Shown: positions 7,477-16,650 of the stretch, in pieces
Layout: the number at the start of each line of letters is the position of its first letter
Numbering within the stretch: the stretch's first letter is position 1
Position numbers and translations under genes: made by a program
The notes under the pieces: generated by a model
The model's database searches: none
Seen by the model: only the letters and a program-made list of their open reading frames with translations
What the model was told of the DNA's origin: nothing
Source of the DNA: JALZAA01 sp035938395
GTDB lineage: Bacteria > Actinomycetota > Acidimicrobiia > IMCC26256 > JACDBD01
Direction: 5' to 3'
Assembly: GCA_035938395.1 (NCBI GenBank)
Contig: DASZGY010000071.1
Coordinates: 27,310 to 91,309 of the forward strand
DNA length: 64,000 nucleotides

Positions 7477-8997
7477 GTGCTCTCGCTCTGCGTCGTCGTG
7501 ATCGGCGTCGACAACACGATCCTCAACGTCGCGCTCCCGTCGATCGTGCGTGCGCTCGACGCGTCCGGGTCACAGCTGCAGTGGATGGTCGACGCGTACA
7601 CGATCGTCTTCGCGTGCCTGCTCCTCACGGCGGGCTCGATCGGGGACCGGTACGGACGGCGCCGGACGCTGTTGTTCGGGCTGGCGTGGTTCGGCGTGTT
7701 CTCGGCGCTGGCGTCGACGGCGAGCTCACCGGGGATGCTCATCGCCGCCCGCGCCCTCATGGGTGTCGGCGGCGCGTTCATCTTCCCGACGACCTTGTCG
7801 ATCCTGACGAACACCTTCCGCGACCCCGCCGAGCGCGCCCGCGCTATCGGCGTGTGGGCGGGGGTGGCGGGTATCGGAATCGCCATCGGCCCCGTGGTCG
7901 GCGGATTGCTCGTCGAGCGGTTCGGCTGGGGCTCGGTGTTCCTCATCAACGTGCCGGTGTGCGCGACCACCTTCGTCCTGGCGCGGTGGCTGGTCCCCAA
8001 CACGAGCGCGCGCGAGGAGAGCCCGCTCGATCCGATCGGCGCGGTCCTGTCGATCGCGGGGCTCGTTGCGCTGTTGTTCGCGATCATCGAGGTGCCGAAT
8101 CACGGCTGGGTCGCACCGGACGTACTCGCAAGCTTCTTGATCGGGCTCGTGTTCATCGGTCTCTTCGCAGCGTGGGAGGCGCACACGCCGCGTCCGATGC
8201 TCGACGTGCGCTTCTTCCGCAACCCGCGGTTCTCGGCCGCGTCGGCGACCATCACGCTCGCGTACTTCGCGCTCTTCGCCTCCACGTTCCTGCTCACCCA
8301 GTACTTCCAGTTCGTCCTCGGCTACAGCGCGCTGAAGTCGGGACTCATGCTCACGCCGGTCGCGCTCGGGCTCATGGTCGGCTCCCCGGTCGCGCCCCGA
8401 TTCGTCCACCGCCTGGGGACGAAGCGAGTCGTGGTGTTCGGCCTGCTGGTCGTCGCCGCCGCAATGGCGTGTTACGCCTCCGACACGATCATGTCGTCGT
8501 TTGCACTCGGATTCGGAGTGCGGCTCGTGTACGGGATGGGCATGGGCCTGACGGTCGCGCCGGTCACGGAATCGATCATGGGCTCGCTCCCGACCACCCG
8601 GGCCGGCGTCGGGTCCGCCGTGAACGACACCACCCGCCAGACTGGCGGCGCGCTCGGGGTGGCCGTTCTCGGCAGCATCTTCGCCTCGCAGTACCACGCC
8701 ACGTTCGATGCGGCACGGGGCCTGCCCACCGGCGTCGCGCACGCGGCGCGTGACTCGATCGGCACGTCGCTCCAGGTGGCGAAGCACCTCCCTGCGGGCT
8801 CCGCGGTGCGGCTCCGGGAGGTAGCCAGCGGAGCGTTCTTGTCGTCGATGCGGATCACGTACCTGTGCGCAGTCGCGGTCGTGCTCGGCGCGGCATTCGT
8901 CGCCGCCCGGTTCCTGCCTGCCCGGGCGGCCGAGCCGCCCGAGGAGCACGAGTTCGCCGAGGCGCTCGCTGTCGGTGCCGAGAATGCGGCCAACTGA
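7477..8997 (+). CDS. DHA2-family MFS drug exporter (14-TM type)
   Basis: The protein is at least 506 residues with the DHA2 signatures DNTILNVALPSI in TM1 and GDRYGRRRTLL in the loop after TM2, and about 14 hydrophobic segments. It is a proton-driven exporter of drugs or amphiphiles like EmrB/QacA. GTG 7477 is the first usual start codon, but the frame is open to 7345 and family members normally include the residues encoded just upstream (RRWWVLGV). The true start may therefore be the CTG at 7381, 5 bases after GGAA, adding 32 residues. The divergent TetR and its operator imply ligand-induced expression. Confidence 0.9.
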   Translation: MLSLCVVVIGVDNTILNVALPSIVRALDASGSQLQWMVDAYTIVFACLLLTAGSIGDRYGRRRTLLFGLAWFGVFSALASTASSPGMLIAARALMGVGGAFIFPTTLSILTNTFRDPAERARAIGVWAGVAGIGIAIGPVVGGLLVERFGWGSVFLINVPVCATTFVLARWLVPNTSAREESPLDPIGAVLSIAGLVALLFAIIEVPNHGWVAPDVLASFLIGLVFIGLFAAWEAHTPRPMLDVRFFRNPRFSAASATITLAYFALFASTFLLTQYFQFVLGYSALKSGLMLTPVALGLMVGSPVAPRFVHRLGTKRVVVFGLLVVAAAMACYASDTIMSSFALGFGVRLVYGMGMGLTVAPVTESIMGSLPTTRAGVGSAVNDTTRQTGGALGVAVLGSIFASQYHATFDAARGLPTGVAHAARDSIGTSLQVAKHLPAGSAVRLREVASGAFLSSMRITYLCAVAVVLGAAFVAARFLPARAAEPPEEHEFAEALAVGAENAAN

Positions 8998-9028
8998 GGG
9001 CGCCCGGGAAATACCTCTGCTACAGAGC

Positions 9029-9034
9029 TATAGT
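9029..9034 (+). promoter_or_regulatory. -10 box TATAGT, leaderless promoter; dyad CTCTG/CAGAG at 9015-9027
   Basis: TATAGT ends 6 bases before ATG 9041. Directly upstream, CTCTG (9015-9019) and CAGAG (9023-9027) form a perfect dyad in the -20 region, a plausible site for autoregulation by the MarR protein. Confidence 0.42.
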
Positions 9035-9040
9035 CGCTTC

Positions 9041-9523
9041 ATGCCCCGGACCGACGCCCCGCCCGCCGAGCCGCCGGCTGCGATCACCGACGAGGCCGAC
9101 CGCCTCGCCAAGGCCGTCAGCGACCTTCGGCGCGTCACCCGGCGCACGATCCGGAGCGACTGGCCGTACGCCCCGCTGTCGCCGTCGCAGGTCGAGCTGC
9201 TCCGAACGGTCGTGGACAACCCCGGCATCGGTGTCCGCGACGCGGCCGAGTACCTCCGCCTCGCGCCCAACACGGTGAGCACGCTCGTCGGCAGCCTCAC
9301 CGACGCCGGCCTCCTCACCCGGACCCGCGACGAGCGCGACGGGCGCGCCGCCCGTCTCGAAGCGACGCCGGCCGCGTCGCGGCGGCGCGCCGCGTGGCGC
9401 GATCGCCGGGCGCACGTGATAGGGACCGCGCTCAACGACCTCGAACCCGTGGACCGCGAGGCGATCGACCGCGCCATCCCGGCGCTCGAGCGGTTGACCT
9501 GGCTGCTCGGGCACGAGGAGTGA
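9041..9523 (+). CDS. MarR-family transcriptional regulator
   Basis: The 160-residue product has the MarR winged helix: LSPSQVELLRTVVDNPG, VRDAAEYLRLAPNTVSTLVGSL as the recognition helix, then a wing with RTRDERDGRAARLEATP. ATG 9041 fits the -10 box just upstream; an earlier in-frame GTG at 8975 lies inside the MFS gene. Its stop overlaps the GTG start of the ABC ATPase (GTGA), so it probably regulates its own exporter operon in response to an exported compound. Confidence 0.88.
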   Translation: MPRTDAPPAEPPAAITDEADRLAKAVSDLRRVTRRTIRSDWPYAPLSPSQVELLRTVVDNPGIGVRDAAEYLRLAPNTVSTLVGSLTDAGLLTRTRDERDGRAARLEATPAASRRRAAWRDRRAHVIGTALNDLEPVDREAIDRAIPALERLTWLLGHEE

Positions 9524-10332
9524 GCGCGGCCCCCGCATCCGGGCCGGCCATCGCGTGCACGGGCCTGCGCTACCGCTTCGGTGATCACGTGGCGGTCGAC
9601 GGCGTCGACCTCGATGTCCGGACGGGCGAGATGTTCGGGCTGCTCGGTCCCAACGGTGCGGGCAAGACGACGACCATCCGCATCCTCACCACGCTGCTGC
9701 CCGTCGTCGAGGGCGGAGCGCAGATCCTCGGTCTCGACGTGTCGCAGTCACCGATGCAGGCGCGCCGTCTCATCGGCTACGTACCGCAGCAGCTGTCGGC
9801 CGACGGCCAGTTGACCGGTCGCGAGAACGTCGCGATGTTCGCCCGGCTCTTCGACGTGCCACGGCGAGAGCGTGCCGACCGTGTCGCCGAGGTGCTCCAT
9901 GTGATGAACCTCGACGACGCCGTCGACCGCCTCGCGTCGACCTTCTCCGGGGGCATGGTGCGCCGCCTCGAGCTCGCGCAGGCGTTGGTCAACCGGCCCC
10001 GGGTGTTGATCCTCGACGAGCCGACGATCGGGCTCGACCCCGTCGGGCGCGACACGGTGTGGGAGCGCCTGCGTTTGCTCCAGGCGGACGGGATCACGGT
10101 TCTCCTCACAACGCACTACATGGAAGAAGCCGAAGAGCTCTGCGATCGGGTGGCGCTGATGCACCGCGGCCGCATTCGCGCCGTGGGCACGCCGACCGAG
10201 CTCGAAGCGCGCCTCGGGCCCGAGGCGACGCTCGAGGACGTGTTCCGCTTCTACGCCGGCGACTCGCTCGAGGAAGGAGGGGAGCTCCGTGACGTTCGTA
10301 GCACGCGGCGCGTCGCACGCCGACTCGGCTGA
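9520..10332 (+). CDS. ABC transporter ATP-binding protein, DrrA-like
   Basis: The 270-residue product has Walker A GPNGAGKT (residues 43-50), signature FSGGM (142-146), Walker B VLILDEPTIGLD (from 162) and switch His in LLTTHYMEEAEEL. DrrA-type exporters pump antibiotics or lipids using a separate permease, here encoded directly downstream. GTG 9520 overlaps the MarR stop, and the 3' end overlaps the permease gene by 44 bp, showing tight coupling. Confidence 0.92.
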   Translation: MSAAPASGPAIACTGLRYRFGDHVAVDGVDLDVRTGEMFGLLGPNGAGKTTTIRILTTLLPVVEGGAQILGLDVSQSPMQARRLIGYVPQQLSADGQLTGRENVAMFARLFDVPRRERADRVAEVLHVMNLDDAVDRLASTFSGGMVRRLELAQALVNRPRVLILDEPTIGLDPVGRDTVWERLRLLQADGITVLLTTHYMEEAEELCDRVALMHRGRIRAVGTPTELEARLGPEATLEDVFRFYAGDSLEEGGELRDVRSTRRVARRLG

Positions 10333-11128
10333 CGCCGCCATCACCCTGCCGCCCAGCCCGCCCGCCTGGAAGTGGCTCGGCAGCCGCATCGCGACGTTCT
10401 GCCTCGTCGAGGTCCAGAAGATCCGCCACGACCGCACCGAGCTCCTCACCCGCGCGATCCAGCCCGCGCTGTGGCTGCTGATCTTCGGCGTGACGTTCGA
10501 CCGCCTCCACGCCATCCCGACCGGGCACATCGACTACCTGGACTTCCTGACGCCCGGCATCCTCGCCCAATCCGGGATGTTCGTGGCCGTGTTCTACGGC
10601 ATCCAGGTGATCTGGGAGCGCGACGCCGGCGTGCTCGCCAAGCTCCTCGTCACGCCGACGCCGCGAGCCGCGCTCGTGACGGGCAAGGCGTTCGCGGCGT
10701 CGATCCGCGCCTTCAGCCAGGTCATCGTGATCCTGGTCCTGGCGAGGATCCTCGGCGTCCACTTCACGGCCAACCCGCTCCTGCTTCTCGCGGCCGCCCT
10801 CGCGGTCGTGCTCGGGTCGGCCTTCTTCGCCACCCTGTCGCTGACGATCGCGGGGCTCGCGATGACGCGGGAGCGTCTCATGGGGATCGGGCAGGCGATC
10901 ACGATGCCGTTGTTCTTCGCGTCCAACGCCCTCTACCCGGTCTCCCTCATGCCACCGTGGATCCGGGCGTTCAGCGTGATCAACCCGCTGAGCTACGAGG
11001 TGAACGCCCTGCGGCGCCTGCTGCTCGGCACGCCCGGCAACCTGCTCATCGACTTCGGCGTGCTGGTGTTCGCGCTCGTGCTCGGCGTGACCGTGGCGGC
11101 TGCAATCCTGCCCCGCCTCGTGCGCTGA
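10289..11128 (+). CDS. ABC-2 type transporter permease, DrrB-like
   Basis: The 279-residue product has about six membrane segments and the ABC-2 family features: an N-terminal cytoplasmic stretch, ALWLLIFGVTF as TM1, LTPGILAQSGMF, and NALYPVSLMPPWIRAFSVINPLSY near the C-terminus. The GTG start at 10289 follows AAGGAGG inside the ATPase gene. It forms the export channel with the upstream ATPase. The substrate is unknown; MarR control suggests a toxic or signalling small molecule. Confidence 0.92.
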   Translation: MTFVARGASHADSADAAITLPPSPPAWKWLGSRIATFCLVEVQKIRHDRTELLTRAIQPALWLLIFGVTFDRLHAIPTGHIDYLDFLTPGILAQSGMFVAVFYGIQVIWERDAGVLAKLLVTPTPRAALVTGKAFAASIRAFSQVIVILVLARILGVHFTANPLLLLAAALAVVLGSAFFATLSLTIAGLAMTRERLMGIGQAITMPLFFASNALYPVSLMPPWIRAFSVINPLSYEVNALRRLLLGTPGNLLIDFGVLVFALVLGVTVAAAILPRLVR

Positions 11129-11136
11129 CCCCGGCG

Positions 11137-11874
11137 CTATGTCGCGGACAGTGCCCGCAGGCCGAGCGCGCTCAGATGCTGCGCAAACAGCTCGGGGTCG
11201 TCGAACATCCAATCGTGATCGATGGGTCCGTACCCGGGCGGCCGCTTGGCGACGGTGAACGTCGCGTGGAGACGTCGGGCGAACTCCCGCCCGTCCTTGC
11301 GGGAGAGGATCGTGTCCCGCTCGGCCCACAGCACGTGGCACGGCAGGCCCAAGGCGGCGCAGATGTCGATCTCGGACAAGCGGTCGCTGCGGAACGCCCA
11401 GAGGGCCGCCGCCGCCAGCTGGAGCGGATGGGTCGCCCACGAGCGGGAGAACGACGACACCGCTGGAGCCGTCGCCATGCGAACGATTCCGAACGGGTGC
11501 ACTGCCTCCCGGGCCAACGAGAGCCCGCGGTGCACGCCGAGCGTGTCGCTGAAGACGCACTCCACGATCCGCGCCGGCGACCGGCACACCAGCCCGAGCT
11601 CGAGCCCGCCGCCGAACGAGTGCCCGAGCAGGCTCACCTGCTCGACGCCGATCTCGCCGAGCGTGAGCTCGAGGCAGTCGAGCGCGTGATCGAACGTCCA
11701 GCGTTCCGGCAGTGCGAGCAGGTCGGGGATGACGACGCGCGCCCGGTCGGCGAGCAAGCGCGCCATCGGCAGGTACGTCGCCGGTTGCATGCCGTAACCG
11801 TGGAGCAGCACGATCGTCGGCCCGGCGCCGACCTCGACATAGTGCAGCGGGCGCGCGCTCCCGTCGGGGGTCAC
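11137..11874 (-). CDS. Alpha/beta-hydrolase
   Basis: The 245-residue product has the oxyanion segment VLLHGYGMQP, nucleophile elbow GHSFGGG, an acid in WAERDTIL and a terminal His in GPIDHDWMF, so the fold and triad appear complete. GTG 11874 overlaps the P450 stop by 4 bp (GTGA), so the hydrolase is translated with the P450. This suggests that it acts on a product or substrate of that oxidase, for example ester or lactone hydrolysis (inference). The substrate cannot be predicted. Confidence 0.82.
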   Translation of the reverse strand: MTPDGSARPLHYVEVGAGPTIVLLHGYGMQPATYLPMARLLADRARVVIPDLLALPERWTFDHALDCLELTLGEIGVEQVSLLGHSFGGGLELGLVCRSPARIVECVFSDTLGVHRGLSLAREAVHPFGIVRMATAPAVSSFSRSWATHPLQLAAAALWAFRSDRLSEIDICAALGLPCHVLWAERDTILSRKDGREFARRLHATFTVAKRPPGYGPIDHDWMFDDPELFAQHLSALGLRALSAT

Positions 11875-13082
11875 GCCACGCCGGTGTCGACCGGCAGGCT
11901 GCGGGGTCCGATCTCGAAGAACGTCGGCACGTTCTCGAACTCGTAACCCTCGGCGAGGCGCACGGAGCCGGGCGGGAACCGCTCGAGGAACGTGGCGATC
12001 CCGATGCGGGCGACGATCCGGGCCATTGCCGCGCCGGGGCACACGTGAGGCCCGTAGCCGAACGTGAGGTGTTGGTCGGCGTTGGGGCGGTCGACCCGGA
12101 ACTCGTCACCGTCCTCGAAGAGGAGCTCGTCGCGGTTGGCGGAACCGGTGCCGACGACAACGCGCTCGCCGGCGGCGATCGGCGAGTCGCCGATCGACGT
12201 GTCGTGCACGCATCCGCGGGCGAGGAAGAGCAGCGGCGGTGCGATCCGCAAGCTCTCTTCGACTGCGTTGGCGAGGGAGCCCTCCTCGACGCGGACGGTG
12301 TGCTCGAGCTCGGGCGTGACGAGCAGCTGATGGAGCAGGTTGCCGAGCAGCTGGCTCGTCGTCGTAAGCCCGCCGGTGATGAGGTTGCGGGTGAGCGCGC
12401 GCAGCTGATTGCGGGTGAGTCGCACGCCGTCGACCTCGAGCTGGACGAGCCGGGTGAGCACGTCGTCCGGAACAGCTTTGCCCCGGTCGACCTCGCGCAT
12501 CCGGTGGTCGACCTTCTCGTCGATGTATCCCGCGAACTCCGGGAACGCGCCGGCGAACCCTTCGCCGCGCTCGGTCCGGTTGGTTCGGGGGAACTCGCTC
12601 ACCATGAGCTCGCCCGCCCAGGTCGCGATCGTGTCGGCGTCCTCGGCGGGGAACCCGAGGAGGTGCACGGTGACGCGATTGGGCAGCGGCACCGAGTACG
12701 CCGGAACGAGATCGGCCCGGCCCGGCACCGTCACGCCGTCGAGCAATCCCTCGGCGGTGCCGCGAATGAACGGCTCGGCGGCGTGCACGACCTTGGGCGT
12801 GAGCGCGGTGACCATCACCCGGCGAACGACGCTGTGCTGCGGGGGATCGAGCTCCCCGAGGATTCGGTCCTCGAGCGGGACTTCGACGCCCGGCGCCTTC
12901 ATTCCCGACGCGTTCGAGAATGCCTCCGTGTCGCGCAACACCTCGCGGCACTCGGCGTGTCGGGTGACGTAGTGCATCCCGCCCGCGATCGGGGCGACCG
13001 GCCCCTCACGGCGCAGCTCCTTCAGGAGCGGCCACGCCCGCTGGGCCTGCCCCGGATCGAACGGATCGAACCCCCCCGGCAT
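11871..13082 (-). CDS. Cytochrome P450
   Basis: The 403-residue soluble bacterial-type P450 has the heme loop FGYGPHVCPG with axial Cys348, K-helix E276-S-L-R279, and an I-helix LITGGLTTTSQ near 234-244. The I-helix departs from the usual AGxDT, as it has no acid before the Thr pair, which can alter oxygen activation. It needs ferredoxin and reductase partners, not seen nearby. It is the first gene of a two-gene operon with an alpha/beta-hydrolase. A TACGCT -10 box ends 8 bases before the start. Confidence 0.93.
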   Translation of the reverse strand: MPGGFDPFDPGQAQRAWPLLKELRREGPVAPIAGGMHYVTRHAECREVLRDTEAFSNASGMKAPGVEVPLEDRILGELDPPQHSVVRRVMVTALTPKVVHAAEPFIRGTAEGLLDGVTVPGRADLVPAYSVPLPNRVTVHLLGFPAEDADTIATWAGELMVSEFPRTNRTERGEGFAGAFPEFAGYIDEKVDHRMREVDRGKAVPDDVLTRLVQLEVDGVRLTRNQLRALTRNLITGGLTTTSQLLGNLLHQLLVTPELEHTVRVEEGSLANAVEESLRIAPPLLFLARGCVHDTSIGDSPIAAGERVVVGTGSANRDELLFEDGDEFRVDRPNADQHLTFGYGPHVCPGAAMARIVARIGIATFLERFPPGSVRLAEGYEFENVPTFFEIGPRSLPVDTGVA

Positions 13083-13090
13083 CGGTGGGG

Positions 13091-13096
13091 AGCGTA
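13091..13096 (-). promoter_or_regulatory. -10 box TACGCT (reverse strand), near-leaderless promoter of the P450 operon
   Basis: Read on the reverse strand, TACGCT lies 8 bases before ATG 13082 with no Shine-Dalgarno between them. Confidence 0.4.
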
Positions 13097-13109
13097 CTGG
13101 CGACCCGGT

Positions 13110-14219
13110 CTAGGCAGGCGGTCCGGAGGCGAGCGTGACCTGGGCCGTGTGGCGGCCGCCGGAGTTGTCGGTCCAACCGACGTCGACCTTGTCGCGCGGG
13201 TGGTGCGGCGCGAGCGCCGAGGTGAGGTCCTCGATCGAGCTGACGCTCTTCCCGGCCAGCGAGGTGATGGTGTCGCCCTGCTGGAGGCCGGCGTTGTCCG
13301 CCGGTGAGCCGGACTGCACGCCGCCGACCATCGCGCCCGAACGCGTGCTCGAGCCGCCGCTCCGCGGCCCGCTCTGCGAGCCTGCAGTCCTGATCGACAC
13401 ACCGAGGAACGCGCGCGGGCCGACGTGGGTGTCGCCGCTGCCCTGGCCCGACTTGATCTGGTCGGCGACGGACATCGCCGTCTTGATCGGCACCGCGTAG
13501 CCCTCACCGGAGCCCGAGCCGGTGCGCAGCCGGAACCCTCCGCCGGTGCTCGCCGCCGTGTTCATGCCGACCACGTTGCCCTGGGCGTCGACGAGCGGGC
13601 CGCCGGAATCTCCCGGCTGGAGCGAGGCGTCGACCCGGATGAGGTTGCGCAATGTCTGGGAGCCGGAGCTGTCTGCGACTTGGATCGTCTCGCCGACCCC
13701 TCGCACGGCGCCCGTCGACGCGTCGGGCGTTCCGCCGCGGCCGCCCGCGTTGCCGAGCGCGACCACGGGCTCGCCGACGGACACGTTGCTATCGGTGTGC
13801 ACCGTGTCGAGGCCGGAGACGCCGTCGATCTTGAGAAGGGCCACATCCTCGGCGACGTTGTAGCCGAGCACGTTCGCCTGATAGCTCCGTCCGGCGCCAC
13901 CGATCTGGACGCGCACGTTGCTCGAGTTCTCGATGACGTGGTTGTTGGTCAGGATCTCACCGGACGACCCGATGACAATGCCGGTACCGGCGGCCTGACC
14001 CTGACCGCCGGCCAGCGTCGTGTTGACGATGGCCACCGCCGGGTCGACCGAAGATTGGATGGAGCCGACGTTCACGCCACCACCCGAGCTCTGGGCGCCG
14101 GCTCCCGTCGCGGCGAAGCCGACCAGCCCGGCGCCGACGACGAAGGCCGCGAACGCGGCGAGAGGGCGTGACCATCGCGGCGAGCCGCTGTCTGAACGCG
14201 GGGACCGGAGACGCGTCAT
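13110..14219 (-). CDS. HtrA/PepD-like secreted serine protease with PDZ domain
   Basis: The 369-residue product has an N-terminal membrane anchor or signal (LAAFAAFVVGAGLVGFAA), a chymotrypsin-like domain with His94 (TNNHVIE), Asp125 (EDVALLK) and Ser205 (QPGDSGGPL), and a C-terminal PDZ domain (about 262-355, SPADNAGLQQGDTITSLAG). It is likely an extracytoplasmic quality-control protease. ATG 14219 was chosen because it begins the signal sequence; the frame extends further upstream without support. It is divergent from the FAD oxidoreductase gene. Confidence 0.92.
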   Translation of the reverse strand: MTRLRSPRSDSGSPRWSRPLAAFAAFVVGAGLVGFAATGAGAQSSGGGVNVGSIQSSVDPAVAIVNTTLAGGQGQAAGTGIVIGSSGEILTNNHVIENSSNVRVQIGGAGRSYQANVLGYNVAEDVALLKIDGVSGLDTVHTDSNVSVGEPVVALGNAGGRGGTPDASTGAVRGVGETIQVADSSGSQTLRNLIRVDASLQPGDSGGPLVDAQGNVVGMNTAASTGGGFRLRTGSGSGEGYAVPIKTAMSVADQIKSGQGSGDTHVGPRAFLGVSIRTAGSQSGPRSGGSSTRSGAMVGGVQSGSPADNAGLQQGDTITSLAGKSVSSIEDLTSALAPHHPRDKVDVGWTDNSGGRHTAQVTLASGPPA

Positions 14220-14357
14220 GCCGCCATTGTCGCAAGCGAACCTTTGAACCCGCTGTGGAATCGCTGAGCCGGTGCCGAGACTCGTGATCCGGGATCGCCG
14301 CCGGCGTGGAATACTCGAGCGTTCGCTCGATCCAAGGAACGGCAAGAGAGGGCAGGC

Positions 14358-15743
14358 ATGGCAGACGTCCGCACGACGCACTTCGAGCTCCCCGGATTCG
14401 GCGGTGAGCTCGTCCATCCCGGCGAGACCGACTACGACGGCCTGCGGGGCGTCTTCAACGGGATGATCGACCGCCATCCCGCGCTGATCGCCCGCTGCAC
14501 GAGCGCGGACGACGTCGTCGCGGCCGTCGATCTCGCCCGGCGAGACGGCCTGCCGCTCTCCGTGTACGGGGGCGGACATGGCGTGACCGGCGCGGCGGTG
14601 GTCGACGACGGCATCTGTGTCGATCTGCGCACGCTCAACCGGATCGACGTCGACCCGCAGCAACGCATCGCTCGCGTCGAGGGCGGGGCGAGGTGGGGCG
14701 CGATCGACGCCGCCACCCAGGAGCACGGCTTGGCCGTCACGGGCGGCCGCATGTCGGACACCGGCATCGGAGGCCTGGCCCTGGGCAGCGGCAGCGGTTG
14801 GCTCGAGCGCAAGTTCGGCTTCACGTGCGACAACCTCGTCAAGGCCGAGCTCGTGACCGCCGACGGCCGCAAGGTCATCGCGTCGGAGGACGAGAACCCC
14901 GACCTGTACTGGGGCCTACGGGGCGGCGGCGGCAACTTCGGCGTGGTCACCGCGTTCCATCTCCGGCTTCACCAGGTCGGTCCGATCGTGCTCGGCGGCC
15001 AGCTCATGTACCCGGCGCCGATGGCGGGCGACCTGATGCGCTTCTACCGCGAGTTCATCCTCGCTGCGCCCGACGAGGTCTGTGGCGGAATGGCGTTCAT
15101 CACCGCACCGCCCGAGGAGTTCGTGCCCGAGCCCGTGCGTGGCCAACCGGTCGTCGGCGTCGTCGTGCTGTACGCGGGTGATCCTGCCGAGGGCGAGGAG
15201 GCGTTCCGGCCGCTGCGCGAGTTCGGTCCGCCCGGACTCGACATGGTCCAGCCCATGCCGTACGTCGCCGTGCAGCAGATGATCGACGCCCCCAACCCGA
15301 GCGGTCGCCTGAACTACTGGAACGCCGACTTCTATTCGGAGTTGCCGGACGAGGCGATCGACACGTTCGTCGAACGGGCCACCAAGCCGATCTCACCGTT
15401 CAGCCAGGTGATCGTCATGCCCGGCGGCGGCGCCGTCTCGCGCGTTCCCGATGACGCCACCGCGTTCGTGGAACGGAACGCGGAGTGGAACCTGCACTAC
15501 CTGTCGATGTGGGAGGACCCCGCCGAGACCGACCGGAACATCGCCTGGACGCGCGAGTTCTCCGCGGCCATGAAGCCGTGGGCCACCGGGCGCCAGTACC
15601 TGAACATGCTCGGCGACGAGGGCGTGGACCGCGTGAAAGCGGCCTACGGCCCCGAGAAGTTCGCCAAGCTGCAGGCCCTCAAAGGCGCGTGGGACCCGGC
15701 GAACCTGTTCTCCCACAACCAGAACATCCCGCCGGCGGCGTGA
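14358..15743 (+). CDS. FAD-binding (BBE-type) oxidoreductase
   Basis: The 461-residue product has an FAD_binding_4 domain with SVYGGGHGVTG, whose His74 is the likely covalent FAD attachment site, then RMSDTGIGGLALGSGSGWLERKFG cofactor loops. The berberine-bridge-like C-terminus is YLNMLGDEG...KFAKLQALKGAWDPANLF. Members oxidise sugars, alcohols or alkaloids with oxygen. The second covalent cysteine of bicovalent enzymes is not obvious. The gene abuts the convergent gene at 15744 with no gap. Confidence 0.9.
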   Translation: MADVRTTHFELPGFGGELVHPGETDYDGLRGVFNGMIDRHPALIARCTSADDVVAAVDLARRDGLPLSVYGGGHGVTGAAVVDDGICVDLRTLNRIDVDPQQRIARVEGGARWGAIDAATQEHGLAVTGGRMSDTGIGGLALGSGSGWLERKFGFTCDNLVKAELVTADGRKVIASEDENPDLYWGLRGGGGNFGVVTAFHLRLHQVGPIVLGGQLMYPAPMAGDLMRFYREFILAAPDEVCGGMAFITAPPEEFVPEPVRGQPVVGVVVLYAGDPAEGEEAFRPLREFGPPGLDMVQPMPYVAVQQMIDAPNPSGRLNYWNADFYSELPDEAIDTFVERATKPISPFSQVIVMPGGGAVSRVPDDATAFVERNAEWNLHYLSMWEDPAETDRNIAWTREFSAAMKPWATGRQYLNMLGDEGVDRVKAAYGPEKFAKLQALKGAWDPANLFSHNQNIPPAA

Positions 15744-16547
15744 CTAGCGAGCCGCGGTGACCCGGACCGTCATGTCGGCGGGCACGGCGGAAGCGAGCCA
15801 GCGGCCGGAGGACGCGGTCCAGATCCGGCCCGCGAAGCCCACCTCGCTGACCCCGAACTGGGGCGCGTGGCCGATCAACCATGCCGACACGGTCCAGCCG
15901 CGCGCCTCGGGCAAGGGCACGTCGATCGTCTGAGGTCCGAGCTCCTGCGTCAGCGCGTCACGCATCGGCTGGCCCGATGCCGGGGTCGGCCCGACGCTGA
16001 CGCGACAGCTCAGGCCGGCGGGAATCTCCCCCGTTGTGGCCTGGGCGATGGCGCGTGCTTCTTGCTCCCACCCGGCGTAGGCGGACGGCGCCGCGCTGCG
16101 CTGCACGCGTTGCGCGGCCGTCGTGACGGGCAGCGTCTCCCACCCCGGGACCCGCGCCAGGTGACGGTAGAAGGCGCCCGCGGCGTAGGTGGGTGTCAAC
16201 AGCTGACTCGCTGATCCCCAGCCTTGCGACGGGCGCTGCTGGAAGAGCCCGACCGAGTCCCGGTCGCCGTGGGGGAGGTTCTGCAGCCTCGACTCCTGGA
16301 GCGCGGCGGCGAGGGCGACTGATACCGCGTGATCGGGAAGTCCCATACGTTTGCCGACGACGGTGATCGTCGTCGCGTGGGCCGCCTGGTCGGGGCTGAG
16401 CGTGTAGGTCTTGTTGTTGAGCGAGACGCGACATCCCGGCGGCACATTGCCGCCGTGGTCTCTCGTCGCCGCGAAGACGGCATAGCCACCGGCCGCCACC
16501 ACCACGAGGACGGCGATCGTCACGACCCAGCCACGACCCCGGAACAT
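15744..16547 (-). CDS. Membrane-anchored lysozyme-like (SLT-type) protein
   Basis: The 267-residue product has one N-terminal TM (WVVTIAVLVVVAAGGYAVFA) and an extracytoplasmic domain with ALAAALQESRLQNLPHGDRDSVGLFQQRPSQGWGS. This is the lysozyme-like pattern of actinobacterial proteins often misnamed heavy-metal transporters. The Glu of LQESRL matches the catalytic glutamate of goose-type transglycosylases. The C-terminal 90 residues are unassigned. It probably cuts peptidoglycan. It converges on the FAD oxidoreductase gene with zero spacing. Confidence 0.75.
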   Translation of the reverse strand: MFRGRGWVVTIAVLVVVAAGGYAVFAATRDHGGNVPPGCRVSLNNKTYTLSPDQAAHATTITVVGKRMGLPDHAVSVALAAALQESRLQNLPHGDRDSVGLFQQRPSQGWGSASQLLTPTYAAGAFYRHLARVPGWETLPVTTAAQRVQRSAAPSAYAGWEQEARAIAQATTGEIPAGLSCRVSVGPTPASGQPMRDALTQELGPQTIDVPLPEARGWTVSAWLIGHAPQFGVSEVGFAGRIWTASSGRWLASAVPADMTVRVTAAR

Positions 16548-16650
16548 CTTGCTCCGAACGTAACCGCGTCCGGCCCGGGCGCCGGGTCAGCCCGATCGCA
16601 CGAGCCGAGCTTGCGACGGCGACCAGACCGACGGACTAGAACGGGTTTCC

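Noticed and set aside
12409..12972. Forward-strand open frame opposite the first P450
   Set aside because: Shadow of the P450 gene; sequence is Ser/Arg/Pro-rich with no family pattern.
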